Assembly (NCBI GenBank): GCA_902800025.1
Contig: CADCDA010000002.1
Span: 62,001 to 126,000 of the forward strand
DNA: 64,000 nt
Direction: 5' to 3'
From: an uncultured Erysipelotrichaceae bacterium
GTDB taxonomy: Bacteria; Bacillota_I; Bacilli_A; RFN20; CAG-826
Shown: piece by piece, positions 44,345 to 53,231 of the stretch
How positions within the stretch are numbered: position 1 is the first letter of the stretch
Layout: each line of letters starts with the position of its first letter
The notes under the pieces: model-generated
Told to the model about the DNA's origin: nothing
What the model saw: only the letters and a program-made list of their open reading frames with translations
Database searches by the model: none
Position numbers and translations under genes: made by a program

Positions 44345-44364
44345 TACTAATTATCTACTAATTT
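44345..44364 (-). repeat. 20-base post-stop motif, copy downstream of plsY
   Basis: On the minus strand this reads AAATTAGTAGATAATTAGTA, 12 bases after the plsY stop. An identical 20-base copy follows the Crp-family gene at 53205-53224, and partial forms follow lepA, glyS and parC. Confidence 0.6.
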
Positions 44365-44376
44365 ATTACTATTAGA

Positions 44377-45144
44377 TTATTTCATCCATTTGATTTTGCT
44401 TTCGGTACCAGCTTTAATCCTTTCAAAGTTAGCTTTGTGTTTGATGGTTAAAATTGTTGCACCGAATGTTGCGATAATTGCGAACACATAATTGCACTCT
44501 AAAGCTGGTCCATAAGATCCAAGCCAAACCATTGATCCGGTGAGAACTCCTGTTTCAATTAGAATAGCCCAAATCCATGAAATAATGACTGATAACCATG
44601 AGCAAGAGACACTAGCAAGCGAAACCCACTTCTTGATTTTGAGCACTAAAAAGAAAAATAAGCCTGGAACGATTCCAAATAACCACCCAGCTGCGGTTTG
44701 AACTCCATAAAAAACGGCTACGTTTTTTCCGCCATTGAACTTGCAATAGAAAGGAAAGCAATGCCCTAGACTTGCGCCAACGATTGACAACCAATAAACT
44801 GGCCATTGAATCATATAACCACTGATGTCTCCACCAGAATACTTTGTGACAATATCTGGCATTAAAGGCAAGTTATTATATAAAGGCACTTTAATGAGAA
44901 ATAACCAGATCATGTATAAAGGAATAATTGCTTTGGCGGCATCGAGTAAAATTACGATTAAACCAACTTTCTTTCCAAAGACTCTTCCAACGTTAGTGCC
45001 ACCGGAGTTTCCACTTCCATATTCACGAGGATCTTTATGAAAAAATACCTTCCCAATCCAAATACCATTTGGGATTGATCCAAAGATATATCCGATAAAA
45101 ATCACTAAAATTGAAACTAAAATATTATATAATATAATATCCAT
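44377..45144 (-). CDS. plsY: Glycerol-3-phosphate acyltransferase PlsY
   Basis: PlsY transfers acyl from acyl-phosphate to glycerol-3-phosphate, the first step of phospholipid synthesis. The 255-residue membrane protein has FGSIPNGIWIG, GSGNSGGTNVGRVFG and the FNGGKNVAVFYG segment, the three conserved cytoplasmic motifs, among several transmembrane helices. It is slightly longer than usual, with an extra loop near residues 85 to 110. It is divergent from parE, exactly as in Bacillus subtilis, which supports the parE/parC naming. Confidence 0.94.
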   Translation of the reverse strand: MDIILYNILVSILVIFIGYIFGSIPNGIWIGKVFFHKDPREYGSGNSGGTNVGRVFGKKVGLIVILLDAAKAIIPLYMIWLFLIKVPLYNNLPLMPDIVTKYSGGDISGYMIQWPVYWLSIVGASLGHCFPFYCKFNGGKNVAVFYGVQTAAGWLFGIVPGLFFFLVLKIKKWVSLASVSCSWLSVIISWIWAILIETGVLTGSMVWLGSYGPALECNYVFAIIATFGATILTIKHKANFERIKAGTESKIKWMK

Positions 45145-45228
45145 TTTTGCCCCTTATCTATTCTACTGATTTGCTTTATATTTTCAATATTTTTCGTTTA
45201 TAATGAACGGCGAAAAGGTAGGTATAGT

Positions 45229-47163
45229 ATGGCGGAGAGACAATATACTGCGAACGATATCCATATTTTACAAGGTCTTGAAGGTGTTAGAAAAAGACCA
45301 GCTATGTATATCGGTAGCACAAATTCAAGTGGTCTCCATCATCTTGTCTGGGAAGTAGTCGACAATGCAGTCGATGAAGCATTAAGTGGATTTGGAAAAA
45401 ATATCACCGTAACTTTACATAAAGATGGAAGTTGCTCAGTATTAGATGAAGGACGTGGAATTCCAGTTGGAATCAATAGAGAAACAGGTCGACCAGGTGT
45501 CGAGATTGTTTTTACTGAACTCCACGCTGGCGGCAAATTTAATTCACAAGTTTATAAAAGTGCTGGTGGATTGCATGGTGTTGGTGCATCAGTCACAAAC
45601 GCCCTCAGCGAATGGGTTGATGTAACGGTTTATCAAGATGGTATTTACCATCTTCGTTTTGAAAATGGTGGTCATTTAGTTACCCCTCTTGAGCGAATTG
45701 GAGATAGTAAAAAACATGGTACACTTGTGAGATTTAAACCTGATGCATCTATATTTTCTACAGTTGATTTCAAATACGACACAATTGCCTCCCACTTACA
45801 AGAAAGTGCCTTTTTGATGAAAGGTGTCCGTTTCATCATTTATGATGAAAGAAGCGGAGATAAGCAAGAATTTTTCTATCAAAATGGACTCGTTGAATAC
45901 ATCACAAATCTCAATGAAGAAAAGAAACCAATTATCGAAGTTGTGAACTTTTCTGAAGTTGATCCAATCACAAATATTGAGACAGAAATTGCCCTACAAT
46001 ATTGCTATGAAGATTATAACGAAACTATCTATTCTTACGTTAACAACGTAAAAACTTCAGATGGTGGTACTCATGAATCTGGTTTTAGAACTGGTATTAC
46101 TAGAGCAGTCAACGACTTTGCTGAAATGGTTGGAATGCTCAAAGGAAAGAAACTTGAAGGCAGTGATATCCGTGAAGGATTAACCGCAATTATTTCCTTA
46201 AAAGTGCCTGAAGAACTTCTTGAATTTGAAGGACAAACAAAAGGTAAACTTGGCACTCCAGCAGCAGCGTCAGTCGTTTCAAATCTCATCTATAATAAGT
46301 TTACTTATTATCTAACTGAGAATAAAGAAAACGCGATGAGGATCATCAAGAAATGTGTCGATTCTCAACAAGCTCGTATTGCCGCTAGAAAAGCAAAAGA
46401 TGAGGCAAGAAGTAGTAAAAAAGCTAATAAGCAAGAAGTCATTCTTTCTGATAAGCTCACTCCAGCGCAGTCTAAAGATTATCTTAAAAACGAACTCTTT
46501 ATCGTTGAGGGTGATTCCGCTGGTGGAACCGCCAAAAAAGGAAGAGATAGAATTCATCAAGCAATATTACCACTTCGTGGTAAACCTCTTAATACAGATT
46601 CTATTTCTTTAGACAAACTTTTACATAACGAAGAAATTGCGACAATTATCAATACAGTTGGAGCAGGATTTGGACAAAGTTTTGATATTGAAGATATTCA
46701 TTATGGCAAGATCATCATTATGACCGATGCTGATACCGATGGTGCTCATATTCAAACGCTTTTGCTCACCTTCTTCTATCACTATATGAGACAGCTTATA
46801 ACAAGCGGTCATATATATATTGCAGTCCCACCTTTATACCGTGTTTATAAAGAAGACGGAAAAAAACTTTCTCAAGAATATGCTTGGGATGATGAAGGAT
46901 TAGAAAAAGCCAAGAAAAAAGTAGGTGGTGGCTATAAAATTAATCGTTACAAAGGTCTTGGTGAAATGGACGCTATCCAATTAAAAGAAACAACAATGGA
47001 CCCAAAAACGAGATTTCTCGTTCAGGTCGACATTAACGATCCATTCTTAGTTGAAAAAAGAGTGAAGATTTTAATGGGTAACGACGCTAGTATTAGAAGA
47101 AAATGGGTTGAAGAGAACGTTGACTTTAACCGTGTCGATACATTTATGAAGGAGGTCAAGTAA
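45229..47163 (+). CDS. parE: DNA topoisomerase IV subunit B
   Basis: This is the ATPase subunit of topoisomerase IV, which decatenates chromosomes. The 644-residue protein has the GHKL ATPase (YIGSTNSSGLHHLVWEVVDNA, DEGRGIP, SAGGLHGVGASVTNAL) and TOPRIM with EGDSAGGTAKKGRDR and MTDADTDGAHIQ. It is called ParE rather than GyrB because plsY is divergent next to it and the partner is ParC-like. TATAAT (45199-45204) and AAGGTAGG precede the ATG. Confidence 0.93.
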   Translation: MAERQYTANDIHILQGLEGVRKRPAMYIGSTNSSGLHHLVWEVVDNAVDEALSGFGKNITVTLHKDGSCSVLDEGRGIPVGINRETGRPGVEIVFTELHAGGKFNSQVYKSAGGLHGVGASVTNALSEWVDVTVYQDGIYHLRFENGGHLVTPLERIGDSKKHGTLVRFKPDASIFSTVDFKYDTIASHLQESAFLMKGVRFIIYDERSGDKQEFFYQNGLVEYITNLNEEKKPIIEVVNFSEVDPITNIETEIALQYCYEDYNETIYSYVNNVKTSDGGTHESGFRTGITRAVNDFAEMVGMLKGKKLEGSDIREGLTAIISLKVPEELLEFEGQTKGKLGTPAAASVVSNLIYNKFTYYLTENKENAMRIIKKCVDSQQARIAARKAKDEARSSKKANKQEVILSDKLTPAQSKDYLKNELFIVEGDSAGGTAKKGRDRIHQAILPLRGKPLNTDSISLDKLLHNEEIATIINTVGAGFGQSFDIEDIHYGKIIIMTDADTDGAHIQTLLLTFFYHYMRQLITSGHIYIAVPPLYRVYKEDGKKLSQEYAWDDEGLEKAKKKVGGGYKINRYKGLGEMDAIQLKETTMDPKTRFLVQVDINDPFLVEKRVKILMGNDASIRRKWVEENVDFNRVDTFMKEVK

Positions 47164-47164
47164 T

Positions 47165-49777
47165 ATGGCGAAGAAAAAAGAAGAAATCGTCGAAGAAATA
47201 TTTGATGAAAATATTTCCGTTGAACCTCTTGAAGATGTAATGAGTGATAGATACGCAACTTATGCGAAATATGTCATTCAAGATCGTGCAATTCCAGATG
47301 TTAGAGATGGATTAAAACCAGTTCAAAGAAGAATTATTTTTTCGATGTATAAAAGTGGTAACACTTTTAATAAACCAACAAAGAAGTGTGCACATACCGT
47401 TGGAGCGGTTATGGGAACTTATCACCCACATGGTGACACATCAATCTATGAAGCTCTTGCGAGAATGAGCCAAGATTGGAAAGTTAGATACCCATTAATT
47501 GACTTCCAAGGAAATAATGGTTCTATCGATGGTGATTCTCCAGCCGCGTATCGTTATACAGAAAGTAGACTTTCTGAATTATCAAACGAATTAGTAGCGG
47601 ATATTGAAAAACAAACCGTTGATATGCAGCTTAACTTTGATGATACAGAGTTAGAACCAATCGTTTTACCTTCGAGATTCCCTAATTTATTTGTGAACGG
47701 CACTGAAGGTATTGCAGTTGCTTTAGCAACTGAAATTCCACCTCATAACTTAAAAGAAGTAGTTGATGCGATTATTTATCGTATTGGTCATAAGACCGCA
47801 ACAGTTGAAGATTTAATGCAATTTGTTCAAGGACCAGACTTCCCAGGAGGCGGATATATTTATAAATCCGCCGGACTTGAAGCGATCTATCAAACTGGTC
47901 GAGGAAGAATTGAAGTTGCTGGTAAAGCTGAAATTGTTGAAAAAAAGGATATCAATCAGATTATCATCACAGAAATTCCTTATAAAGTGGTGAAAATTCA
48001 GCTTGTCTATGAAATAGACAAAATTAGACATTCTAAAGCGATTGATGGCATTATCGAAGTTAGAGATGAATCGGATTATAAAGGAATTCGTATTGTTGTT
48101 GATGTCAAAAAGAACGCAAAAGCTGATCTCATTCTTCAATATTTAATGAAGAAAACTAACCTTGTCACTGGTTATACCGCAAATATGGTGGCAATCGTTA
48201 ATGGAAGACCAAAAACTCTCAATTTACTCGATTATGTTGATGCTTATATCGAACATCAAGTTGAAGTTATTACCCGTAAGAGCAAATTTGATCTTAAGAA
48301 ATATGGAGATAGACTCCATATCGTCGATGGTCTCATTTTAGCGGCTCTTAACATCAATGAAATCGTTGAAATCATTAGAAAAAGTAAAGATAAGGCCGAT
48401 AGTAAGGTCAATTTAATCAAGAGATACGCTCTTTCTAATGAACAAGCAGAGGCAATTGTTACAATGCCTCTATACAAATTAAGTCACACTGATGAGCTTA
48501 TTTTAGAAAAAGAAAGAACTCAACTTCAAAACGATATCGAAACCTTAAAAGGAATCATTGAAGATCCAGAAAAACTCAATCGTGTTTTAGTTCGTGAACT
48601 AAAAGCCATCGTAAACAAATATGGTGACGAAAGAAGAACACATATCATTGAAAAAGGTGAAACACGTGAAATTGATAAGCGTGAATTAATCGCTAAAGAA
48701 GAAGTCATGGTGGCAGTTAGCTATGATGGCTATATGAAGCGCAGTTCGATGAGAAGTTTTGGTAGTTCTAATGGTTCTAATCCAGGTTTAAAAGACGGCG
48801 ATATGCTAGTTGGAGTTGGCAAGGCATTTACCACCGATTACCTGATTTGCTTTACAAATCAAGGTAACTATACTTGCATTGGTGTTCATAAACTCACCGA
48901 TAACAAGTGGAAAGATGAAGGAACTCATATTAATGAGTTTACGACTTTAGCTAGTGGAGAAAAGATTATCAAAGTCATGGCTATTAGCGAAATGAGAGAT
49001 GACTTGTATTTAGGCATTTTAACGAAGTTTGGTCAAATCAAACGTATGGCGTTATCTTCTCTTGAATTAGTCAAGAGAAATAGACCTGCTAAATACATGA
49101 AGCTTTTAACAAATGACAGCATCGCTGATATCAAATTATTAACTGGAGACAGTGATTTATTAGTTATAACTAATAATGGCAATTGTTCTTTATTTAACGA
49201 AAACGAATTAACAATCTTAGGCAATAAAGCAGGAGGTGTTAAATCTATCTCCTCTTTAGGAAGCAATCAAGCGGTTGGATTACTTGAATTTGAACGCGAC
49301 GAAAGAAATAAGATTATATTAATTACTAATAAAGGACATATGCGCATCACGGATACGAGTAAGTTCTTCAGAACAAACCGTTTAGGTAAAGTTCAAACAA
49401 TCCTTCAATCATTTAAAGGTGACCCACATAGCATTATATATGCTATGATAGGTGATAAGAGAGAAGAGAAACTAAATCTAGACCTTTATCTAAACGATCG
49501 CACAATCTTCAATCTTGAAATCAATGATTTCAGAAACACTGAAGCACAATATGCGAAAAAGAACATTGATGGAATCACATTAAAGCAACATATCAGTTTC
49601 GTCTTCGATACGAGCTTAATAGTGGTTAATAAAGACAATGTTTCTCATCCAATAATCGTCAAAGAAACTCCAAAAGCTGAAGCTGAAGAACCGGTTGAAG
49701 CCGAAGAAGAAAATGAAGAACCTGAAAAGGAAAATTCAGGATTCGAACAGATCTCAATCTTTGATGATTTGGACTAA
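47165..49777 (+). CDS. parC: DNA topoisomerase IV subunit A
   Basis: This is the DNA-cleaving subunit. The 870-residue protein has the winged-helix and tower region with TVGAVMGTYHPHGDTSIYEA and catalytic tyrosine in AAYRYTESRLS, then a C-terminal beta-pinwheel. QDWKVRYPLIDFQGNNGSIDGD resembles ParC (QDWKVR, GNNGS) rather than GyrA (GNFGS). The ribosome-binding site GAAGGAGG lies in the end of parE. The last 45 residues are a Glu/Pro-rich acidic tail ending in SIFDDLD. A terminator follows at 49820. Confidence 0.93.
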   Translation: MAKKKEEIVEEIFDENISVEPLEDVMSDRYATYAKYVIQDRAIPDVRDGLKPVQRRIIFSMYKSGNTFNKPTKKCAHTVGAVMGTYHPHGDTSIYEALARMSQDWKVRYPLIDFQGNNGSIDGDSPAAYRYTESRLSELSNELVADIEKQTVDMQLNFDDTELEPIVLPSRFPNLFVNGTEGIAVALATEIPPHNLKEVVDAIIYRIGHKTATVEDLMQFVQGPDFPGGGYIYKSAGLEAIYQTGRGRIEVAGKAEIVEKKDINQIIITEIPYKVVKIQLVYEIDKIRHSKAIDGIIEVRDESDYKGIRIVVDVKKNAKADLILQYLMKKTNLVTGYTANMVAIVNGRPKTLNLLDYVDAYIEHQVEVITRKSKFDLKKYGDRLHIVDGLILAALNINEIVEIIRKSKDKADSKVNLIKRYALSNEQAEAIVTMPLYKLSHTDELILEKERTQLQNDIETLKGIIEDPEKLNRVLVRELKAIVNKYGDERRTHIIEKGETREIDKRELIAKEEVMVAVSYDGYMKRSSMRSFGSSNGSNPGLKDGDMLVGVGKAFTTDYLICFTNQGNYTCIGVHKLTDNKWKDEGTHINEFTTLASGEKIIKVMAISEMRDDLYLGILTKFGQIKRMALSSLELVKRNRPAKYMKLLTNDSIADIKLLTGDSDLLVITNNGNCSLFNENELTILGNKAGGVKSISSLGSNQAVGLLEFERDERNKIILITNKGHMRITDTSKFFRTNRLGKVQTILQSFKGDPHSIIYAMIGDKREEKLNLDLYLNDRTIFNLEINDFRNTEAQYAKKNIDGITLKQHISFVFDTSLIVVNKDNVSHPIIVKETPKAEAEEPVEAEEENEEPEKENSGFEQISIFDDLD

Positions 49778-49819
49778 ATATAACATAGTTATATAATATA
49801 AATAATTAGTAGTAAAATA

Positions 49820-49860
49820 GTAGTTGTTTAGTATATATTAGACAGCTACTTTTTTCTTTT
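49820..49860 (+). terminator. Terminator after parC
   Basis: GTAGTTGTTTA (49820-49830) pairs with TAGACAGCTAC (49839-49849) using two G-U pairs, then a long T-run with one C. Confidence 0.8.
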
Positions 49861-49939
49861 AAAGAAAATAAAAATGAGGGTCCATCTAATAAAAGTCTAT
49901 TAAATAAAGACTTTTTCAGTTAAAATAATTTCAGTCGGT

Positions 49940-50461
49940 ATGTTTAAAAGATTTATTCCGTTTGCGCATAGTCAATCAATTTATGAAATTGAACCAGAGT
50001 TCTACAAAAGAAATAATGTTAAGGTTCTATTCATGGATTTGGACAACACTCTTGATAGTTATAAAGCTCGGGTTCCTCAAGAAAGAACTCTTGAATTAGT
50101 TAAAAGAATCAAAGAAGCAGGAATAAACCCAGTTATTATAAGTAATAACAAAGCTAAACGAGTTAGTGGATATGCTAATCTATTAGGAGTTGAGTTCCTG
50201 AGTAGCGCTCATAAGCCCTTTTCTAGAAGAATCAAAAAAGAAATCGCTAGACGAGGTCTCACTAACGAGGACGTGATGCTCGTAGGCGATCAGATGATGA
50301 CGGATGTGCTAGCAGCGCATGGCGCGAAAATAAAAGTCGTCTTAACCGAAAAAGTCGTCAAAGAAGATCAATGGACAACGCATATCAATCGAATATTCGA
50401 TCGTCCGATAAGAAAATATCATAGAAAAAGAAACAATCTAGTTGATTGGAGGAATAAGTAA
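49940..50461 (+). CDS. YqeG family HAD-type phosphatase
   Basis: This 173-residue HAD IIIA protein has FMDLDNTLDSYKA (nucleophile Asp and acid Asp), VIISNNKAKR (motif II Ser) and VGDQMMTDVLAAH (motif IV). The YqeG family is phosphatidylglycerophosphatase-like, but the substrate here is not shown by sequence. It opens the yqeG-yqeH-yhbY-nadD/yqeK cluster. TAAAAT at 49921-49926 lies 13 bases before the ATG with no Shine-Dalgarno. Confidence 0.9.
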   Translation: MFKRFIPFAHSQSIYEIEPEFYKRNNVKVLFMDLDNTLDSYKARVPQERTLELVKRIKEAGINPVIISNNKAKRVSGYANLLGVEFLSSAHKPFSRRIKKEIARRGLTNEDVMLVGDQMMTDVLAAHGAKIKVVLTEKVVKEDQWTTHINRIFDRPIRKYHRKRNNLVDWRNK

Positions 50462-50462
50462 T

Positions 50463-51599
50463 ATGGCAACAGCAAAAAGAGTTATCAGATGTCACAATTG
50501 TGGCGCAATCTTACAAAGCGATAGCAAAAAAGAACCAGGCTTTATTTCTAGAGCGATTATTGAAAATGGAGTTCCAAAAATTCCATATTGTAATAACTGC
50601 TATGAAAAAATGCTTACTTTGAACTCCAGTAACTTAGAGCACGAAACCGATAAAGATATTATTAAAATCCTTAACGACGCGATTGCTACTGATTCTTTGA
50701 TCGTTTGGATGGTGGATTTATTTAGCTTTAATGGAACATTAAATCCAGATGTTGTTAAGAAAGTTAAGAAGTTAAATGTCGTTGTTGTTGGTTCTAAAAG
50801 AGATTTATTCCCATCTTCAGTTACCGACAGCATGCTCATTAGATATCTTGATGAAAGATTCTCTGAAGTTGGCATCAATCCAGTTTCCATAAACTTAATC
50901 GGTAATGAAGACAAGATTGATATCGAAGATATGATTAAAGAATTCAGAGAGAAGAGAAAATATCGTGATATTTATCTCATCGGTGAAGTCAATAGTGGCA
51001 AGTCCACTTTAGTAAATAAATTACTAAAGAATTACGTTAATAAGACCAAATGGCAAATTAAAACCGAAGTATATCCAGGAACAAATTCCGATGTTTTAGA
51101 AATACCTCTTTCTAACTCTTCATTCTTATATCAACTTCCAGATATGAGTAATTCAACATCTGTTCTATCTAAAGTTGAAAAAGATTTAGCAAAAATTATC
51201 GTTCCTAAAAAGGAAATTGTGATGACCAGAAGATTTATCGGAGAAGGAAGCGCAATTATCGTTGGTAATCTCGCGTGCCTATACATCATCAAGGGCAGAC
51301 GCGGATCTATTCGTGTATTTATGAGCGAAAAGACCGAAATTAAAGCGGTTTCTAATGAAAAAGTCGATGATATCATGAGACAAAATAAGCGCAAGAAGTT
51401 CTGCAGACCAGTCAGCGAGAGATTTAACTCCTTCAGAGATTACGATATGTTTGAATACGAATTAGAAGATGACGATTTAAGACATGATATTTCTGTTGAA
51501 GGATTATGCTGGTTCTCTACTAGAGGTAGAGGTCAAATCTTAAGAGTCCTTTTACCAAAAGGTGTTGCTGTTAAAGAGTGCTTATCTAAGGTTAGATAA
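50463..51599 (+). CDS. yqeH: Ribosome biogenesis GTPase YqeH
   Basis: YqeH is a circularly permuted GTPase needed for 30S subunit assembly. The 378-residue protein has an N-terminal zinc knuckle (CHNCGAI and CNNCY), then the permuted GTPase with G4 GSKRD ahead of G1 GEVNSGKSTLVNK, and a C-terminal beta domain. The start at 50463 (MATAKRVIRC) follows GGAGGA; an earlier TTG would include that site. Confidence 0.95.
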   Translation: MATAKRVIRCHNCGAILQSDSKKEPGFISRAIIENGVPKIPYCNNCYEKMLTLNSSNLEHETDKDIIKILNDAIATDSLIVWMVDLFSFNGTLNPDVVKKVKKLNVVVVGSKRDLFPSSVTDSMLIRYLDERFSEVGINPVSINLIGNEDKIDIEDMIKEFREKRKYRDIYLIGEVNSGKSTLVNKLLKNYVNKTKWQIKTEVYPGTNSDVLEIPLSNSSFLYQLPDMSNSTSVLSKVEKDLAKIIVPKKEIVMTRRFIGEGSAIIVGNLACLYIIKGRRGSIRVFMSEKTEIKAVSNEKVDDIMRQNKRKKFCRPVSERFNSFRDYDMFEYELEDDDLRHDISVEGLCWFSTRGRGQILRVLLPKGVAVKECLSKVR

Positions 51600-51890
51600 A
51601 TGTTAACAAAAGAACAAAAGAAAATATTAAAGTCTCTTATCGTTCAAGATAAGACTAAATACCAAATCGGTAAAAGCGAAATTACCGATTCTTTAATTAC
51701 GATGCTAGATAAGGCATTAGACGCTAGAGAGTTAATAAGAGTGGAAGTTTTAAAAAACGCAACCACTCCAGTAATGGAACTCACTCTAGACTTATCTAGT
51801 AAACTCCACGCGGATGTTGTGTCAGTAGTGGGAAGAGTGATAGTGTTATTCCGTAGGAATAAAGAAAACCCAAAGATCAAATTAAAATGA
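51600..51890 (+). CDS. yhbY: RNA-binding protein YhbY (CRM domain)
   Basis: This 96-residue CRM-domain protein has LTKEQKKILKSLIVQ and the LIRVEVLKNA segment; the usual GxxG loop is recognisable only loosely near the C-terminal half (SVVGRVIVLFRR). Family members associate with pre-50S ribosomes. The ATG directly follows the yqeH stop codon and its end overlaps the next ATG (ATGA). Order yqeH-yhbY-nadD matches Bacillus, without aroE between. Confidence 0.88.
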   Translation: MLTKEQKKILKSLIVQDKTKYQIGKSEITDSLITMLDKALDARELIRVEVLKNATTPVMELTLDLSSKLHADVVSVVGRVIVLFRRNKENPKIKLK

Positions 51891-52990
51891 GTAATATAAT
51901 TCTTTTTGGTGGTGCATTCGATCCAGTTCATTTTGGACATATTAATATGGCCGAACGCGCTAGCGAGTTTTTAGATGCGGATGTTATTTTTATTCCAGCC
52001 GCTATTTCGGTATGGAAAAAAGAATCGGCAATTCCAGAGCACAAAATCAACATGCTTGAGCTTGCCATTAAAGAGAGCCCATTAAAAGCGAGATTCAGTG
52101 TTTCTGGTTATGAAGCGAGAAAAAAAGACAAAGATTATACTTACACAGTAGACACAATTCGATATTTCAAAGAAAAATACCCAAAAGATAAGCTTTATCT
52201 ATTAATTGGTCAAGACCAAGTGAATAAGTTCCATCTTTGGAAAGAGCCTGATGAAATTGTTAAAATGTCGCAAATCGTCTTTTTCGGTCGTCTAAACGAA
52301 GAAAAAGAAAGTGAAAACATTAAAAAATATAAGATGATTCCTATTTCAGGTGAAATTAATGATATTAGTTCCACAAATATTAGGGAATTAAGGGTTCTTG
52401 AAACATATGATTCAGTTCTCAAGTACATAATTGATAACGATTTGTATTTTATGAGGCAAATTAAAGAATCAATGACTCAACAACGTTATGAGCATTCAAA
52501 ACGCGTTGGTTGGTTATCATACGAGATTGCGAAGTCGAATAATTATAAAGATCCTCATAAGGTTTTGATTGCTGGATTGTTGCATGATCTAGGGAAAATC
52601 AGACCAGAATATGAAAAAGAATCTTTTAAGATCATTGAAGAAAAACATCCAGAATATTTAGATTTGCCTAAACCAATTTGGCATCAAGTTATTGGCGTGG
52701 ATAAGGCAAAAAGTATCTTTGGAATAGAAGACAAAGAGATATTAGAGGCTATTGAATATCACACAACAGGAAACGCGAATATCGGGGATATAGCTAAGAT
52801 AGTTTATGCCGCTGATAAGATAGAACCAGGGAGAAATTTTGACTCTACAGACTTAATAAATGCTATGAAATGTAGTATAACTGATGGATTTGTTACTGTC
52901 TTAAAAGCAAACGTCGAATACTTTGAAGAAAAGCATCTTGAATACAAAAATAAATTCACGCTAGCTTGTATTGATTATTATTTGAAATAG
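51887..52990 (+). CDS. nadD: Fusion of nicotinate-nucleotide adenylyltransferase (NadD) and HD hydrolase (YqeK)
   Basis: Residues 1 to about 190 are NadD: FGGAFDPVHFGHINMAE, the nucleotidyltransferase HxGH-type motif, and a late SSTNIR segment (ISSTNIREL). It forms the NAD precursor NaAD. Residues about 195 to 367 are an HD domain: RYEHSKRVGWLSYEIA, LLHDLGK and EYHTTGN, as in YqeK, a diadenosine tetraphosphate hydrolase in Bacillota. In Bacillus these are two neighbouring genes; the fusion resembles that of mycoplasmas. No rsfS follows. A terminator ends the operon. Confidence 0.93.
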   Translation: MSNIILFGGAFDPVHFGHINMAERASEFLDADVIFIPAAISVWKKESAIPEHKINMLELAIKESPLKARFSVSGYEARKKDKDYTYTVDTIRYFKEKYPKDKLYLLIGQDQVNKFHLWKEPDEIVKMSQIVFFGRLNEEKESENIKKYKMIPISGEINDISSTNIRELRVLETYDSVLKYIIDNDLYFMRQIKESMTQQRYEHSKRVGWLSYEIAKSNNYKDPHKVLIAGLLHDLGKIRPEYEKESFKIIEEKHPEYLDLPKPIWHQVIGVDKAKSIFGIEDKEILEAIEYHTTGNANIGDIAKIVYAADKIEPGRNFDSTDLINAMKCSITDGFVTVLKANVEYFEEKHLEYKNKFTLACIDYYLK

Positions 52991-53002
52991 AAAAGAAACT
53001 AT

Positions 53003-53047
53003 GAAGTAGTGAAAGAAACGCAGATTTCTGTTCACACTTCTTTTTTT
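53003..53047 (+). terminator. Terminator after nadD-yqeK
   Basis: GAAGTAGTGAA (53003-53013) pairs with TTCACACTTC (53031-53040) with one bulged base, inner AGAAA/TTTCT adds to the stem, then seven T. The rest of 53048-53231 is AT-rich non-coding DNA with DnaA-box-like TTGTCCACA (53177-53185) and TTATCCACC (53196-53204). Confidence 0.8.
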
Positions 53048-53204
53048 GTGAATAAATAACAACTTCGCTTAATAGTCATTATGTTAACTAAACGTATTTT
53101 TTAATAGATTTAATCAAATAAAAATAGACTATAAAAATACATACTAACAAAAAAATGACACATTTTAGCGTCATATTTGTCCACATTTCAGTTAGTTATC
53201 CACC

Positions 53205-53224
53205 TACTAATTATCTACTAATTT
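53205..53224 (-). repeat. 20-base post-stop motif, copy downstream of the Crp-family gene
   Basis: Identical to the copy at 44345-44364; on the minus strand it begins seven bases after the regulator's stop codon. A DnaA-box-like TTATCCACC directly adjoins it. Confidence 0.6.
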
Positions 53225-53231
53225 GTGAATT

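Noticed and set aside
44197-44376. oriC in the AT-rich gap before plsY
   Set aside because: Only one DnaA-box-like site and no dnaA/dnaN nearby. Kept only as a low-interest note about DnaA-like boxes.
45229-49777. Calling the topoisomerase pair gyrB-gyrA
   Set aside because: Divergent plsY, QDWKVR and GNNGS motifs in the A subunit, and the absence of dnaA/dnaN/recF point to parE-parC.
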